DNA from: Brevibacterium sp. CBA3109
GTDB lineage: Bacteria > Actinomycetota > Actinomycetes > Actinomycetales > Brevibacteriaceae
Direction of reading: 5' to 3'
Assembly: GCF_040256645.1 (NCBI RefSeq)
Contig: NZ_CP158281.1
Location: forward strand, 2,852,001-2,916,000
DNA: 64,000 nucleotides
This document shows, one piece after another, positions 35,975-44,066 of the stretch. Below the pieces are notes generated by a model. The model saw only the letters and a list, made by a program, of their open reading frames with translations. It did not search any database and was not told the DNA's origin. The translations under genes and the position numbers were made by a program. Positions within the stretch are counted from its first letter, which is position 1; each line of letters begins with the position of its first letter.

Positions 35975-35989
35975 AGCGTTGCTATGCTG
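35969..35989. promoter_or_regulatory. Palindromic operator between crtR-like gene and idi
   Basis: CAGCATAGC-GTT-GCTATGCTG is a perfect 9-3-9 inverted repeat in the ~55-base gap between divergent starts. It covers the start codon of the MarR gene and lies 41 bases upstream of idi. Its size and symmetry fit a MarR dimer site able to repress both directions. Confidence 0.75.
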
Positions 35990-36029
35990 GGTTTAACGCT
36001 CGCCTGGCTAACGAAAGTGAGTTCCAACA

Positions 36030-36578
36030 GTGGAAATGGTTGTTCTCGTCGACCACCTCGGAGATCCCATCGGTGTCCAGAGCAAGGCAGACGTCCATGG
36101 TCAGTCCACCCCTCGTCACCTGGCCTTCTCTTGCCATGTCGTCGACGAGCGCGGTCGCCTCCTGGTCACCCGGCGTGCGCTGACGAAGAAGACGTGGCCG
36201 GGAGTCTGGACGAACTCATTCTGCGGCCATCCCGGACCCGGTGAGAGCCTCGAAGACGCGGTCCGTCGTCGCGCCGGCTTCGAACTCGGACTGACTGTCG
36301 ATGACATCACCTGCGCGATTGCCGACTTCGGCTACGTTGCCCGTGATGCTACGGGAATCCAGGAGAACGAGCACTGTCCTGTCTTCATCGCCCGAGCCGT
36401 ATCGGACTTGACGCCGAACCCCGCCGAGGTGGCCCAGACTCAGTGGACGAGCGCCTCAGAGCTGCGGTCAGCGATCGACGCGGCCCCCTGGGCATTCAGC
36501 CCCTGGCTGGTCGAGCACTTCCCCCAGCTGGCGCCGCACCTCGCCGGCCACATCGTCGAAGCAGGAGACGATGACTGA
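36030..36578 (+). CDS. idi: Isopentenyl-diphosphate delta-isomerase type I
   Basis: A 182-residue Nudix-fold isomerase. Features are LAFSCHVVDERGRLLVTRRA, the catalytic-Cys motif TNSFCGHPGPGE, and IQENEHCPVFIA with the metal-binding Glu pair. It interconverts IPP and DMAPP and so supplies the carotenoid pathway. It starts with GTG at 36030 or ATG at 36036 and is the first gene of the plus-strand carotenoid operon. It overlaps crtE by eight bases, showing co-translation. Confidence 0.94.
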   Translation: MEMVVLVDHLGDPIGVQSKADVHGQSTPRHLAFSCHVVDERGRLLVTRRALTKKTWPGVWTNSFCGHPGPGESLEDAVRRRAGFELGLTVDDITCAIADFGYVARDATGIQENEHCPVFIARAVSDLTPNPAEVAQTQWTSASELRSAIDAAPWAFSPWLVEHFPQLAPHLAGHIVEAGDDD

Positions 36579-37635
36579 CTCGGCCAACCCCATCGATGAC
36601 ATCGCCTTCTCATTCGAGGACAGGCTCACCCAGGTCCTGGCAGACGGGCAGAAGCGCTCTCGCGCCTTCTCCTCACAATACGCCCAGCTCTGGGAGTCAC
36701 TGGCGCACATGACCACGGGCGGAAAGATGATCCGCCCGCGACTGCTCATCGAAGCACACCGCGCGCTGGGCGGCACCGACGAGCGAGCAGCCGTTGACGC
36801 GGCCTGCGCCATGCAGATGCTCCACATCGCCCTGGTCATCCACGATGATGTGATCGACAACGACACCATTCGTCGTGGTGAGGCCAACATCTCCGGAGAG
36901 TTCGCCTCTGAGGCCATAGCTCGCGGGGCTGTGGCCAGCGAGGCCGATGCCTGGGGAGACACAACATCGATTCTCGCCGGTGACCTCATGATCACACTCG
37001 CCCACTCCCTCCTCGCCCGACTCGATGTCGACGAGACCAAACGCCGAGCCGTCCTCGACATCTTCGACGACACGGTGTTCGAGAGCGCCGCCGGCGAACA
37101 CGCAGACGTGTGGCTGAGCATGCATCTCGAAGAAGCGAGATCACATGATGTTCTGGCCATGATCGACCAGAAGACCGCCGTATACTCGTTTCAGGCACCA
37201 CTGCTCATCGCCGCCGTTCTGGCCGGAGCCGACAGGAGCCTCATCGACGAACTGGCCGCCATCTCCAGGCAGATCGGTGTGATCTACCAGCTGCGCGACG
37301 ACGTCCTCGGCCTCTTCGGTGACGAACGAAAGACGGGAAAGTCCAATCTCAGCGACCTCCGTGAAGGCAAGGAGACTCTTCTGGTCACGTTTGCTCGCTC
37401 CGATCCGGCCTGGGCCGAGGTCCGGCACCTCTTCGGAGACGCGATGTTGAGCATTGCCGACGGTAATCGGCTGCGCAGTGTCATCGAGGAATCAGGCGCA
37501 CTCATGCTCGTGGAGTCGATGATCACACAACGCATTGAGAACCTGCACCGACTCATCCGCGAGGCTGCTCTGCCGACAGCATTGAGCAATCACCTCACCC
37601 AGCTCACCGCCGAGTGCAACTCCCGAAGTGCATGA
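36571..37635 (+). CDS. crtE: Geranylgeranyl diphosphate synthase
   Basis: A 354-residue trans-prenyltransferase. The first Asp-rich motif lies in ALVIHDDVIDNDTIRRG near residue 90, the GDLMITLAHSLLARL helix follows, and the second Asp-rich motif is YQLRDDVLGLFGDERKTGKS. It condenses IPP with allylic diphosphates to make C20 GGPP, the precursor of phytoene. It overlaps idi upstream and the P450 gene downstream (ATGA at 37632). Product chain length is inferred from the cluster. Confidence 0.93.
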   Translation: MTDSANPIDDIAFSFEDRLTQVLADGQKRSRAFSSQYAQLWESLAHMTTGGKMIRPRLLIEAHRALGGTDERAAVDAACAMQMLHIALVIHDDVIDNDTIRRGEANISGEFASEAIARGAVASEADAWGDTTSILAGDLMITLAHSLLARLDVDETKRRAVLDIFDDTVFESAAGEHADVWLSMHLEEARSHDVLAMIDQKTAVYSFQAPLLIAAVLAGADRSLIDELAAISRQIGVIYQLRDDVLGLFGDERKTGKSNLSDLREGKETLLVTFARSDPAWAEVRHLFGDAMLSIADGNRLRSVIEESGALMLVESMITQRIENLHRLIREAALPTALSNHLTQLTAECNSRSA

Positions 37636-38924
37636 AGCCATTGTCCAAGCGCAGAGCAATCAGAGATGACGAGAACACCGGACCACCTGTCGACTATGAC
37701 GGACAGATGTGGAGAATCCGCTCCTTTGATGCGGCCAGGGCAGTGTTGCGCGCACGCGATCAGACCACCCAAGCCGGATTCACCGCCGAGAAGATTCCAC
37801 GAGGCTACTTTCGCCATCACCCGATCCTGATCTCTGACGGTGAAGATCACGATGCCCAGCGCCGAGAAGTCGCTCGGTTCTTCGCCCCCTCTGTGGTCGC
37901 GGAAAAATATGGAGATTTCATCAACGACCGCGCTCAAGCGGTCGTTGACAACGCGGTCATGGACGGCAGATGCCGCCTTGACGAGGTGGCACTGCACTAT
38001 TCGGTCGACGTCACAGCCACGGTGGTGGGTCTGACCGAATCCTCCATCGAGGGCATGGCCAAACGTCTGGTCGGGTTCTTCAGACAGCCCCCTGTCGACC
38101 TTGCCGCCCCGGCAATGGGACGTACGCGCCGACAATGGATGCAGGCGGCGATCAACGGCCTCATTCCCATCGTCTCCTTCTACTGTGCAGATGTGCGGCC
38201 TGCGATTCGGTCCCGCCGCAGACGAGAACGCAATGACGTCCTGTCCCATCTGCTGACGGCCGGTTACGGCACCGCCGACATCCTCGTCGAATGCGTCACC
38301 TATGGCACAGCGGGCATGGTCACCACCCGCGAATTCATCACCATGGCATGTTGGCATCTGCTGACGAACGCCGAGTTGGGTCGCGAGTACGTCGAGGCCG
38401 CACTGCCGGCCAGGCTGGAGATACTCGAGGAGATCATCCGACTCGACCCGGTCGTCGGCCATCTCTACCGTCGGGCCCAAGCCGACATCGACATCTCGGA
38501 CAACAGCGGCTCGTTCACCATCTCCGACGGTGACTTGATCGACGTCTGCGTCCGGCAGACCAATACTGACCCTCAGGTGATGGGGCCGGACCCGGAGACG
38601 ATCTGCCCCGGTCGCGGCCTGAACCGGGCAACGCCTGCAGCAGGAATGAGCTTCAGCGACGGAGCACACAAATGCCCCGGCCAGGCATTGGCTCTCTACG
38701 AGACCGATGCCCTGGTGCACAAGCTCCTTGCCCATCGACCTCGCATCCTCAAAGAGCCCACCATCAGCTGGGACAACGTCATCGAAGGCTACCGGCTGCG
38801 CGGCCTGGACCTGAGCCTGATGGCCCCATCACGGCCAGCGAGCGTCAGCAGGCAGAATCCCTCACCCACCCGATCACGGCTGCAGACTGCCGATTCGCAC
38901 CCATCGATGAGAATGACGATATGA
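37632..38924 (+). CDS. Cytochrome P450 of the carotenoid operon
   Basis: A ~430-residue P450. It has the heme-thiolate signature FSDGAHKCPGQALA near residue 345, the K-helix ExxR in LEEIIRLDPV, and an I-helix region YGTAGMVTTREF. The usual I-helix acidic residue before Thr is Val here. The ATG at 37632 overlaps the crtE stop, and its own stop overlaps crtYc, so it is embedded in the operon. Brevibacteria make 3-hydroxy and 3,3'-dihydroxy isorenieratene, so ring hydroxylation is the likely role; this is inference. The ~45-residue C-terminal tail after LSLMAPS is unstructured. Confidence 0.88.
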   Translation: MKPLSKRRAIRDDENTGPPVDYDGQMWRIRSFDAARAVLRARDQTTQAGFTAEKIPRGYFRHHPILISDGEDHDAQRREVARFFAPSVVAEKYGDFINDRAQAVVDNAVMDGRCRLDEVALHYSVDVTATVVGLTESSIEGMAKRLVGFFRQPPVDLAAPAMGRTRRQWMQAAINGLIPIVSFYCADVRPAIRSRRRRERNDVLSHLLTAGYGTADILVECVTYGTAGMVTTREFITMACWHLLTNAELGREYVEAALPARLEILEEIIRLDPVVGHLYRRAQADIDISDNSGSFTISDGDLIDVCVRQTNTDPQVMGPDPETICPGRGLNRATPAAGMSFSDGAHKCPGQALALYETDALVHKLLAHRPRILKEPTISWDNVIEGYRLRGLDLSLMAPSRPASVSRQNPSPTRSRLQTADSHPSMRMTI

Positions 38925-39268
38925 GCTCCTTCGAATACCTTCTGCTGATGGGCGCGTGTCTGCTGATCACGCTTCCCCTCGAACTGCTGTTCTCCGCCCG
39001 GATCTATCGTCGCCCGAAGCTCCTCCTCGGATCCCTCATCCCAGTCGTCATCGTCTTCTCGCTCTGGGACATCGTCGCCATCGGCCGGGACCACTGGACA
39101 TACAATCCGCAGTTCGTCACCGGCATCCACCTCGGCAACCTGCCGCTGGAGGAGCTCGTCTTCTTCATCGTCATCCCGGTCTGCGCCCTGCTCAGCTACG
39201 AGGCAGTGGGCACCGTGCTCAGGTTCTTTGCCAAAAAGAGCAGAAAGGCCGCAGCAGATGATGCCTGA
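38921..39268 (+). CDS. crtYc: Lycopene beta-cyclase subunit c
   Basis: A 115-residue membrane protein with three helices, of the heterodimeric lycopene cyclase type found in actinobacteria. It has the motif LPLELLFSARIYRRPK, a WDIVAIGRDHWTYNP segment, and GNLPLEELVFFIVIPVCALL, the PLEE(L/F)xFF signature of the family. Together with CrtYd it cyclises lycopene to beta-carotene. It overlaps the P450 upstream and CrtYd downstream. Confidence 0.92.
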   Translation: MSSFEYLLLMGACLLITLPLELLFSARIYRRPKLLLGSLIPVVIVFSLWDIVAIGRDHWTYNPQFVTGIHLGNLPLEELVFFIVIPVCALLSYEAVGTVLRFFAKKSRKAAADDA

Positions 39269-39581
39269 GTACACAATCATGACGATCCTCGGAATGATCG
39301 TCGTCATCGGTCTCGAGGTGTTCGTCTTCCGCAGCGGCATCTTCCGACGGACGCAGTACTGGGCCGCGCTGGCCATCTGTCTGGCCTTCCAGTGCCTGGT
39401 CGATGGGTGGCTGACCAAACTCAGTGACCCCATCGTCAGGTACAACCCGTCGCAGTTCCTGAACCTGCGTTTCCCCTGGGACATCCCGATCGAAGACTTC
39501 GGTTTCGGGTTCGCCATGATCACATCCGTGCTCATGCTGTGGCAGTGGCAACTCAACCGATCGCGCAAGGACACCCCATGA
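39258..39581 (+). CDS. crtYd: Lycopene beta-cyclase subunit d
   Basis: A 107-residue three-helix membrane protein, partner of CrtYc: IMTILGMIVVIGLEVFVFRS, RYNPSQFLNLRFPWDIPIED, then FGFGFAMITSVLMLWQWQ (the PIEDFxFxF signature). Two tandem ATGs, at 39258 and 39261, can start it inside the end of crtYc. Its stop overlaps the crtU start (ATGA at 39578). Needed together with CrtYc for cyclase activity in known systems. Confidence 0.92.
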   Translation: MMPEYTIMTILGMIVVIGLEVFVFRSGIFRRTQYWAALAICLAFQCLVDGWLTKLSDPIVRYNPSQFLNLRFPWDIPIEDFGFGFAMITSVLMLWQWQLNRSRKDTP

Positions 39582-41131
39582 CACCGAAACACCGGCCCAG
39601 AGATCGCTTCGCCGAGAGAATCCAGGGCCCGCAGGGACGGCCGCGACTGCTGCGCCCCAAACGAGTCACCATCATCGGCGCCGGCATCGCCGGACTGGCT
39701 GCAGCCGCGATCCTGGCCGAAGCCGGCGCCGAGGTCACGGTCATCGAGAAGAACGACTACCTCGGCGGCCGCGTGGGCGCTTGGCCGGTCGACGACGAAC
39801 GGACCATGAGCCGAGGATTCCACGCCTTCTTCCGGCAGTACTACAACCTGCGCGACCTGCTCAGCCGGGCGGACCCAGACCTTGAGAGCCTGCGACCCGT
39901 CGACGACTACCCACTCATCCATCGCCGAGGCTCGATGGACACGTTCGCCTCAATCCCCCGCACCCCGCCGTTCAATCTCCTCGGTTTCGTCTGGCAGAGC
40001 CCCACCTTCCCGATCGGAGGACTCCGTGACGTCGATATCGCTGCCGCAGTCGAACTCATCGACGTCGAGTTCCCCGCAACCTACAGCTACTATGACGGCG
40101 AATCTGCCGCCGACTTCCTCGACCGGTTGCGCTTTCCCGACGAAGCCCGCCATCTGGCGCTCGAAGTCTTCGCCCGCTCCTTCTTCGCCGACCCGACAGA
40201 GTTCTCTGCGGGTGAGCTCGTGGCCATGTTCCACACCTACTTCACCGGTTCAGCGGAAGGGCTGCTCTTCGACGTCCCTGTCGATGACTACGACACAGCA
40301 CTCTGGGCTCCGCTGGGCGACTACCTCAGGTCACTGGGAGTCACGATCGAGACCGGGACGACCGTCACCTCGATTGCAGCCACCGAGTCCGGATGGACGA
40401 CCACAACAGGGGAAGCGAACCTGGAAAGTGATGCCGTCGTGCTCGCAGTCGATCCCGCCGCGGCCCGTGATCTGCTCAGCGCAAGCCATGACTCGCTCGT
40501 GGACAGCGCGCCTGCGGCCCAACGGTGGATGGAGACGATCGGCTCACAGACCAACGCTCCCGCGTTCGCAGTGCTGCGACTGTGGCTCGGTGCGCCCGTG
40601 GCCGACCACCGACCGGCCTTCCTGGGGACAAGCGGGTACGACCTCCTCGACAACGTGTCCGTGCTTGAGCGCTTCGAGGCCGGAGCCACAGCGTGGTCCG
40701 AATCCCACCACGGCTCGGTCCTCGAACTCCACGCCTATGCCCTCGAAGGCGAATCACACGAGACCGAGAGCGGGAGGGCGGACATCGTTGCGCGGCTGCT
40801 GTCGGATCTGCATCACGTCTACCCCGAGACCGCAGCCCTGACCATTGTGGACCAGGAGCTGCTCATCGAAGCGGACTGCGGGCTCTCTGACACCCGCCCG
40901 TGGGAGGACAGGCCCGAGCCGTCCACCCCGATCCCCGGGCTGGTGGTCGCCGGAGACTATGTGCGCTGCAACACCCCTGTGGCCTTGATGGAGCGCGCCG
41001 CCACGACCGGCTATCTGGCGGCCAACCACCTGCTCTCGACCTGGAGGGTCGAGGGGACGGACCTGTGGTCACCACCGACTCGAGGCCTGCTTCGGCGTGG
41101 AGTGCTCGGGCGCATCAGGAGTCGTCGATGA
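39578..41131 (+). CDS. crtU: Carotene desaturase/methyltransferase (isorenieratene synthase)
   Basis: A 517-residue FAD protein with the N-terminal dinucleotide motif TIIGAGIAGLAAAAILAEAG and EKNDYLGGRVGAW, a middle MSRGFHAFFRQYYNLR segment, and a C-terminal FAD-closing GLVVAGDYVRCNTPVALMERA. This is the CrtU family, which desaturates beta-ionone rings and moves a methyl group to give aromatic rings (isorenieratene). The start is fixed by the ATGA overlap with crtYd. The assignment is strengthened by the cyclase genes just upstream. Confidence 0.93.
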   Translation: MTPKHRPRDRFAERIQGPQGRPRLLRPKRVTIIGAGIAGLAAAAILAEAGAEVTVIEKNDYLGGRVGAWPVDDERTMSRGFHAFFRQYYNLRDLLSRADPDLESLRPVDDYPLIHRRGSMDTFASIPRTPPFNLLGFVWQSPTFPIGGLRDVDIAAAVELIDVEFPATYSYYDGESAADFLDRLRFPDEARHLALEVFARSFFADPTEFSAGELVAMFHTYFTGSAEGLLFDVPVDDYDTALWAPLGDYLRSLGVTIETGTTVTSIAATESGWTTTTGEANLESDAVVLAVDPAAARDLLSASHDSLVDSAPAAQRWMETIGSQTNAPAFAVLRLWLGAPVADHRPAFLGTSGYDLLDNVSVLERFEAGATAWSESHHGSVLELHAYALEGESHETESGRADIVARLLSDLHHVYPETAALTIVDQELLIEADCGLSDTRPWEDRPEPSTPIPGLVVAGDYVRCNTPVALMERAATTGYLAANHLLSTWRVEGTDLWSPPTRGLLRRGVLGRIRSRR

Positions 41132-41177
41132 CCATGTCCCGTCGAAGACCATCACTGCGAATCATCGAGAGGATCTC

Positions 41178-41696
41178 ATGAAAGCTCCGTGGAAACGCTA
41201 TCTCCTTCCGGCCGCCATGTGCGCTGCAGCAGCAGGAATCGGGTCATTCGGGACGAAAGTCGACTCCGACTGGTACAAAAATGTCACCAAACCAGCGTGG
41301 CAGCCCCCGGGCTGGGTCTTCGGACCCGCATGGTCGACCCTGTACACGTTGACGGCGGTCGCCTCCGGGCGGGTGCTCACACGCCTGCCCGACAGCCGGG
41401 ACCGCCGCGCCTACCTGGGTGAGTTAGCCGCGAACATGGCGGTCAATGTCGCATGGAGCTGGCTGTTCTTCTCCGCCCGTCGCCCGGATGCGTCGCTGGT
41501 CGACTCCCTGATCCTAGAGGCCTCGACGCTGAGGCTGCTGAGGAAGGCAGCTGCCGTCGACAAGACTGCAGCGCTCATGCTCACCCCCTATGCAGCCTGG
41601 GTGGGGTTCGCGACTGTCCTCAATGGAGAGATCCTCAGACTCAATCCCGATGAGATGCCTCGATCTCTGAGTTGCACCCGGACAGAAGGTCGCTGA
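41178..41696 (+). CDS. TspO/MBR family membrane protein
   Basis: A 172-residue protein with five predicted helices and the TspO signature: SDWYKNVTKPAWQPPGWVFG, PAWSTLYTLTAVASG, and NMAVNVAWSWLFFSARRPD. TspO proteins bind tetrapyrroles and respond to light or oxidative stress; in phototrophs they influence pigment genes. The ATG at 41178 follows GAGAGGATCTC. It lies between crtU and the photolyase gene, with TGATG overlap to the latter, tying tetrapyrrole or light sensing to carotenoid output. Confidence 0.88.
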   Translation: MKAPWKRYLLPAAMCAAAAGIGSFGTKVDSDWYKNVTKPAWQPPGWVFGPAWSTLYTLTAVASGRVLTRLPDSRDRRAYLGELAANMAVNVAWSWLFFSARRPDASLVDSLILEASTLRLLRKAAAVDKTAALMLTPYAAWVGFATVLNGEILRLNPDEMPRSLSCTRTEGR

Positions 41697-43159
41697 TGAG
41701 CACAAGCCGTGAGGACCTCACTCTGGTGTGGTTTCGTGACGACCTGCGCGTGGCCGACCATGAGGCCCTCACCGCGGCGCGTGCCGATGGACGTGTCATC
41801 GCCGTCTGGATCCGTGAGACCCGCGACGAGGAGGGTCTGGGGCCCAGGCCCTTGGGCGGGGCTTGCCGGTGGTGGGCACACGAATCGCTGACCGTGCTCC
41901 ACGAGGAGCTCGCCGACCTCGGCATTCCTCTGCTCTTCGCCGCGGGCCGGGCGGAAGCGATCATTGTGCAGCTGGCCAGCAGCCTCGGCGTCACCGCTGT
42001 TCGCTGGACGCGCCGCTACGCATCCGCTTCCCGGGCTCTCGACGGCCAGATCAAGACCGTGCTGAGCGATCAGGGGTTCGCGGTCCATTCCCACACCGGG
42101 TCCCTCCTCGTCGAACCGTGGACGGCTGCCCCTCAGAGCAGTGACCACTACAAGGTCTTCACCCCGTTCTGGAAGGCCGTTGCCGGACGCGATGTCGGTG
42201 ACGTGCTGCCGAAGCCGCACGGGCAATCACCGCTGAGCCAGACACTGCTCAGCAGGGCACGTGAGTGCCCGGCGGTGATGGAACTCGACGGGCTGGGGCT
42301 CCTCGACGGCACAGAGACAGGAGCGGGTGAAGCCGCCGCAGCCTCAGGCCCCCGGTGGTGGCAGGACACCATCGCCGGCCACTGGTCGCCGGGCCTGCGC
42401 GCCGCCGCAGACCAGCTCGATGACCTGTCCGCGAGCATCGACGGCTACACCACCAGCAAGGATGTGCCCTCTGACGCGGCGAGTACCTCGCGGCTCTCGC
42501 CCAGGCTGCGGCACGGAGAACTGTCCCCGCGACAGCTGCTCCAGGCCGCTCGGACGACCAGCTCGCTCACCCAGGACGACCGCGCGGCATGGATCCGTCA
42601 GCTCTACTGGCGAGAGTTCTCCTGGCACCTGACCTACCACTATCCCCAGATCGACTCTGCGCCGATCAGACCCGAGTTCCAGAACTTTCCCTACGAAGAT
42701 GATGACGATGCTCTCTCCCACTGGAGATCAGGGACCACCGGGTACCCGCTCATCGATGCGGGAATGGCACAGCTGTGGCAGACCGGGTGGATGCACAACC
42801 GGATCCGCATGGTCACGGCAAGCTTCCTGACCAAGAACCTCCTTCAGCACTGGTGGCACGGAGAGCAGTGGTTCTGGGACACCCTCGTCGACGCCGATGA
42901 AGCCAACAACCCAGTCTCATGGCAGTGGGTCGCCGGAAGCGGTGCCGATGCCGCGCCGTATTTCCGAGTCTTCAACCCGGAGCGACAACGCGAACGCTTC
43001 GACCCCGACGACGCCTACATCGACGACTGGCTTCCCTACACTTCAGAGGCAGCTCCGCCTCCCCTCGTCGATCTCAGGCAATCACGGCAGGCCGCCCTGA
43101 GTGCCTACGACCACATGAAGAACAGGTCCACAACCCGCGACAACTCCGGCGGGTCCTGA
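41696..43159 (+). CDS. phr: Deoxyribodipyrimidine photolyase
   Basis: A 487-residue photolyase/cryptochrome: N-terminal VWFRDDLRVADHEALTAA, a middle RLSPRLRHGELSPRQLLQ, WIRQLYWREFSWHLTYHYP, the FAD-binding WRSGTTGYPLIDAGMAQL, WMHNRIRMVTASFLTKNLL, and NNPVSWQWVAGSGADAAPYFR with YFRVFNP. It repairs UV-induced cyclobutane dimers with blue light. The start overlaps the TspO stop by one base. Presence in the carotenoid operon points to a light-protection unit. Confidence 0.94.
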   Translation: MSTSREDLTLVWFRDDLRVADHEALTAARADGRVIAVWIRETRDEEGLGPRPLGGACRWWAHESLTVLHEELADLGIPLLFAAGRAEAIIVQLASSLGVTAVRWTRRYASASRALDGQIKTVLSDQGFAVHSHTGSLLVEPWTAAPQSSDHYKVFTPFWKAVAGRDVGDVLPKPHGQSPLSQTLLSRARECPAVMELDGLGLLDGTETGAGEAAAASGPRWWQDTIAGHWSPGLRAAADQLDDLSASIDGYTTSKDVPSDAASTSRLSPRLRHGELSPRQLLQAARTTSSLTQDDRAAWIRQLYWREFSWHLTYHYPQIDSAPIRPEFQNFPYEDDDDALSHWRSGTTGYPLIDAGMAQLWQTGWMHNRIRMVTASFLTKNLLQHWWHGEQWFWDTLVDADEANNPVSWQWVAGSGADAAPYFRVFNPERQRERFDPDDAYIDDWLPYTSEAAPPPLVDLRQSRQAALSAYDHMKNRSTTRDNSGGS

Positions 43160-43225
43160 CATGGTGGACCACACGACACAGGATCCCCGGCTCACAGACG
43201 ACGACGACAGGATGGCAGGTCGAGC

Positions 43226-44038
43226 ATGAGAGTACTACTGGCAGGATGCGGAGATCTCGGAACCCGTTTGGGCCTGAATCTGGTGCGCAAGGGCCATGAG
43301 GTCATCGGACTGCGGCGACACACTGAATCACTTCCCGCCTCGTTCGCTCCCTTCGCAGTCGATCTCACCAGTCCCGGCACGGCCAAAATCGATGACATCG
43401 ATGCAGTGGTGATCACTCTCACCCCCGATGAGTACACCGATGACGGTTATGAACAGACGTATCTGCGCGGGGTTCAGGGCCTGATCGGTGTCCTGGAATC
43501 CACGCCTGAGCGTGTGATCCTCCTGTCCTCGACTCGAGTCCTCGGGAGTTCATCGCCGGGTGCTGTTGCGAATGAAGACTCCCAACCCCACCCTGACTCG
43601 AGTCCCGCCCGGACTCTCTGGGAGACCGAGAATCTCATCAGGAACACTTTCGCTTCCGCGTCGATCATTCGGGCAGCAGGCATCTACGGGCGGGAGAATT
43701 CTCGACTCATCGAGGGGGTCCGTTCGGGTCGGCCCGTGAACTACCGACGGTGGACCAACCGCATCCATCATGCTGATCTGGTCCGGGCGCTCGAGGCTCT
43801 TCTCTTCAGCTCTGATGCTCCACGGCTGATGCACGCAGTGGACTCGTGCCCCGTGCAGCTGGGGGAGGTCGTCGAATTTCTGGCATCCGAGCTCAACGTC
43901 TCGCCTCCGCCAGACCTCTCTGCGGAACCTGCAGAGGGAAAGAGACTCGACAACACCCGATTCCACGAGTTCCTCGGGTCCTTGGAATTTCCGACGTACC
44001 GAGAGGGATACTCTCATCAGCTGCGCACCGGAGCATAA
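43226..44038 (+). CDS. NAD(P)-dependent SDR/epimerase-like protein
   Basis: A 270-residue extended SDR with the dinucleotide motif VLLAGCGDLGTRLGLNLVRK and ERVILLSSTRVLGSSS; the active-site YxxxK is not obvious (W-ETENLIR follows TL at that place). It resembles the YeeZ-type atypical SDR group. It follows phr by 66 bases on the same strand and ends the plus-strand operon, convergent with crtI. Role unknown; perhaps stress-linked reductase. Confidence 0.78.
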   Translation: MRVLLAGCGDLGTRLGLNLVRKGHEVIGLRRHTESLPASFAPFAVDLTSPGTAKIDDIDAVVITLTPDEYTDDGYEQTYLRGVQGLIGVLESTPERVILLSSTRVLGSSSPGAVANEDSQPHPDSSPARTLWETENLIRNTFASASIIRAAGIYGRENSRLIEGVRSGRPVNYRRWTNRIHHADLVRALEALLFSSDAPRLMHAVDSCPVQLGEVVEFLASELNVSPPPDLSAEPAEGKRLDNTRFHEFLGSLEFPTYREGYSHQLRTGA

Positions 44039-44045
44039 GCCGGTC

Positions 44046-44066
44046 ACCGACCGACAGTCGGTCTTT
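44046..44066. terminator. Hairpin between epimerase gene and crtI (convergent)
   Basis: ACCGAC-CGACA-GTCGGT followed by CTTT lies in the 26-base gap between the convergent stops, overlapping the crtI stop. The stem is short but the T-run is on the plus strand. It probably terminates the plus-strand carotenoid operon. Confidence 0.5.

Noticed and set aside
37590..38735. Minus-strand 381-residue open frame opposite the P450 gene
   Set aside because: It is the antisense shadow of a high-GC gene; the plus-strand frame has the P450 motifs and ATGA overlaps with both neighbours.
38789..39922. Minus-strand 377-residue frame opposite crtYc, crtYd and crtU
   Set aside because: It crosses three real genes on the other strand, has no recognisable domain, and is explained by GC-rich codon bias.
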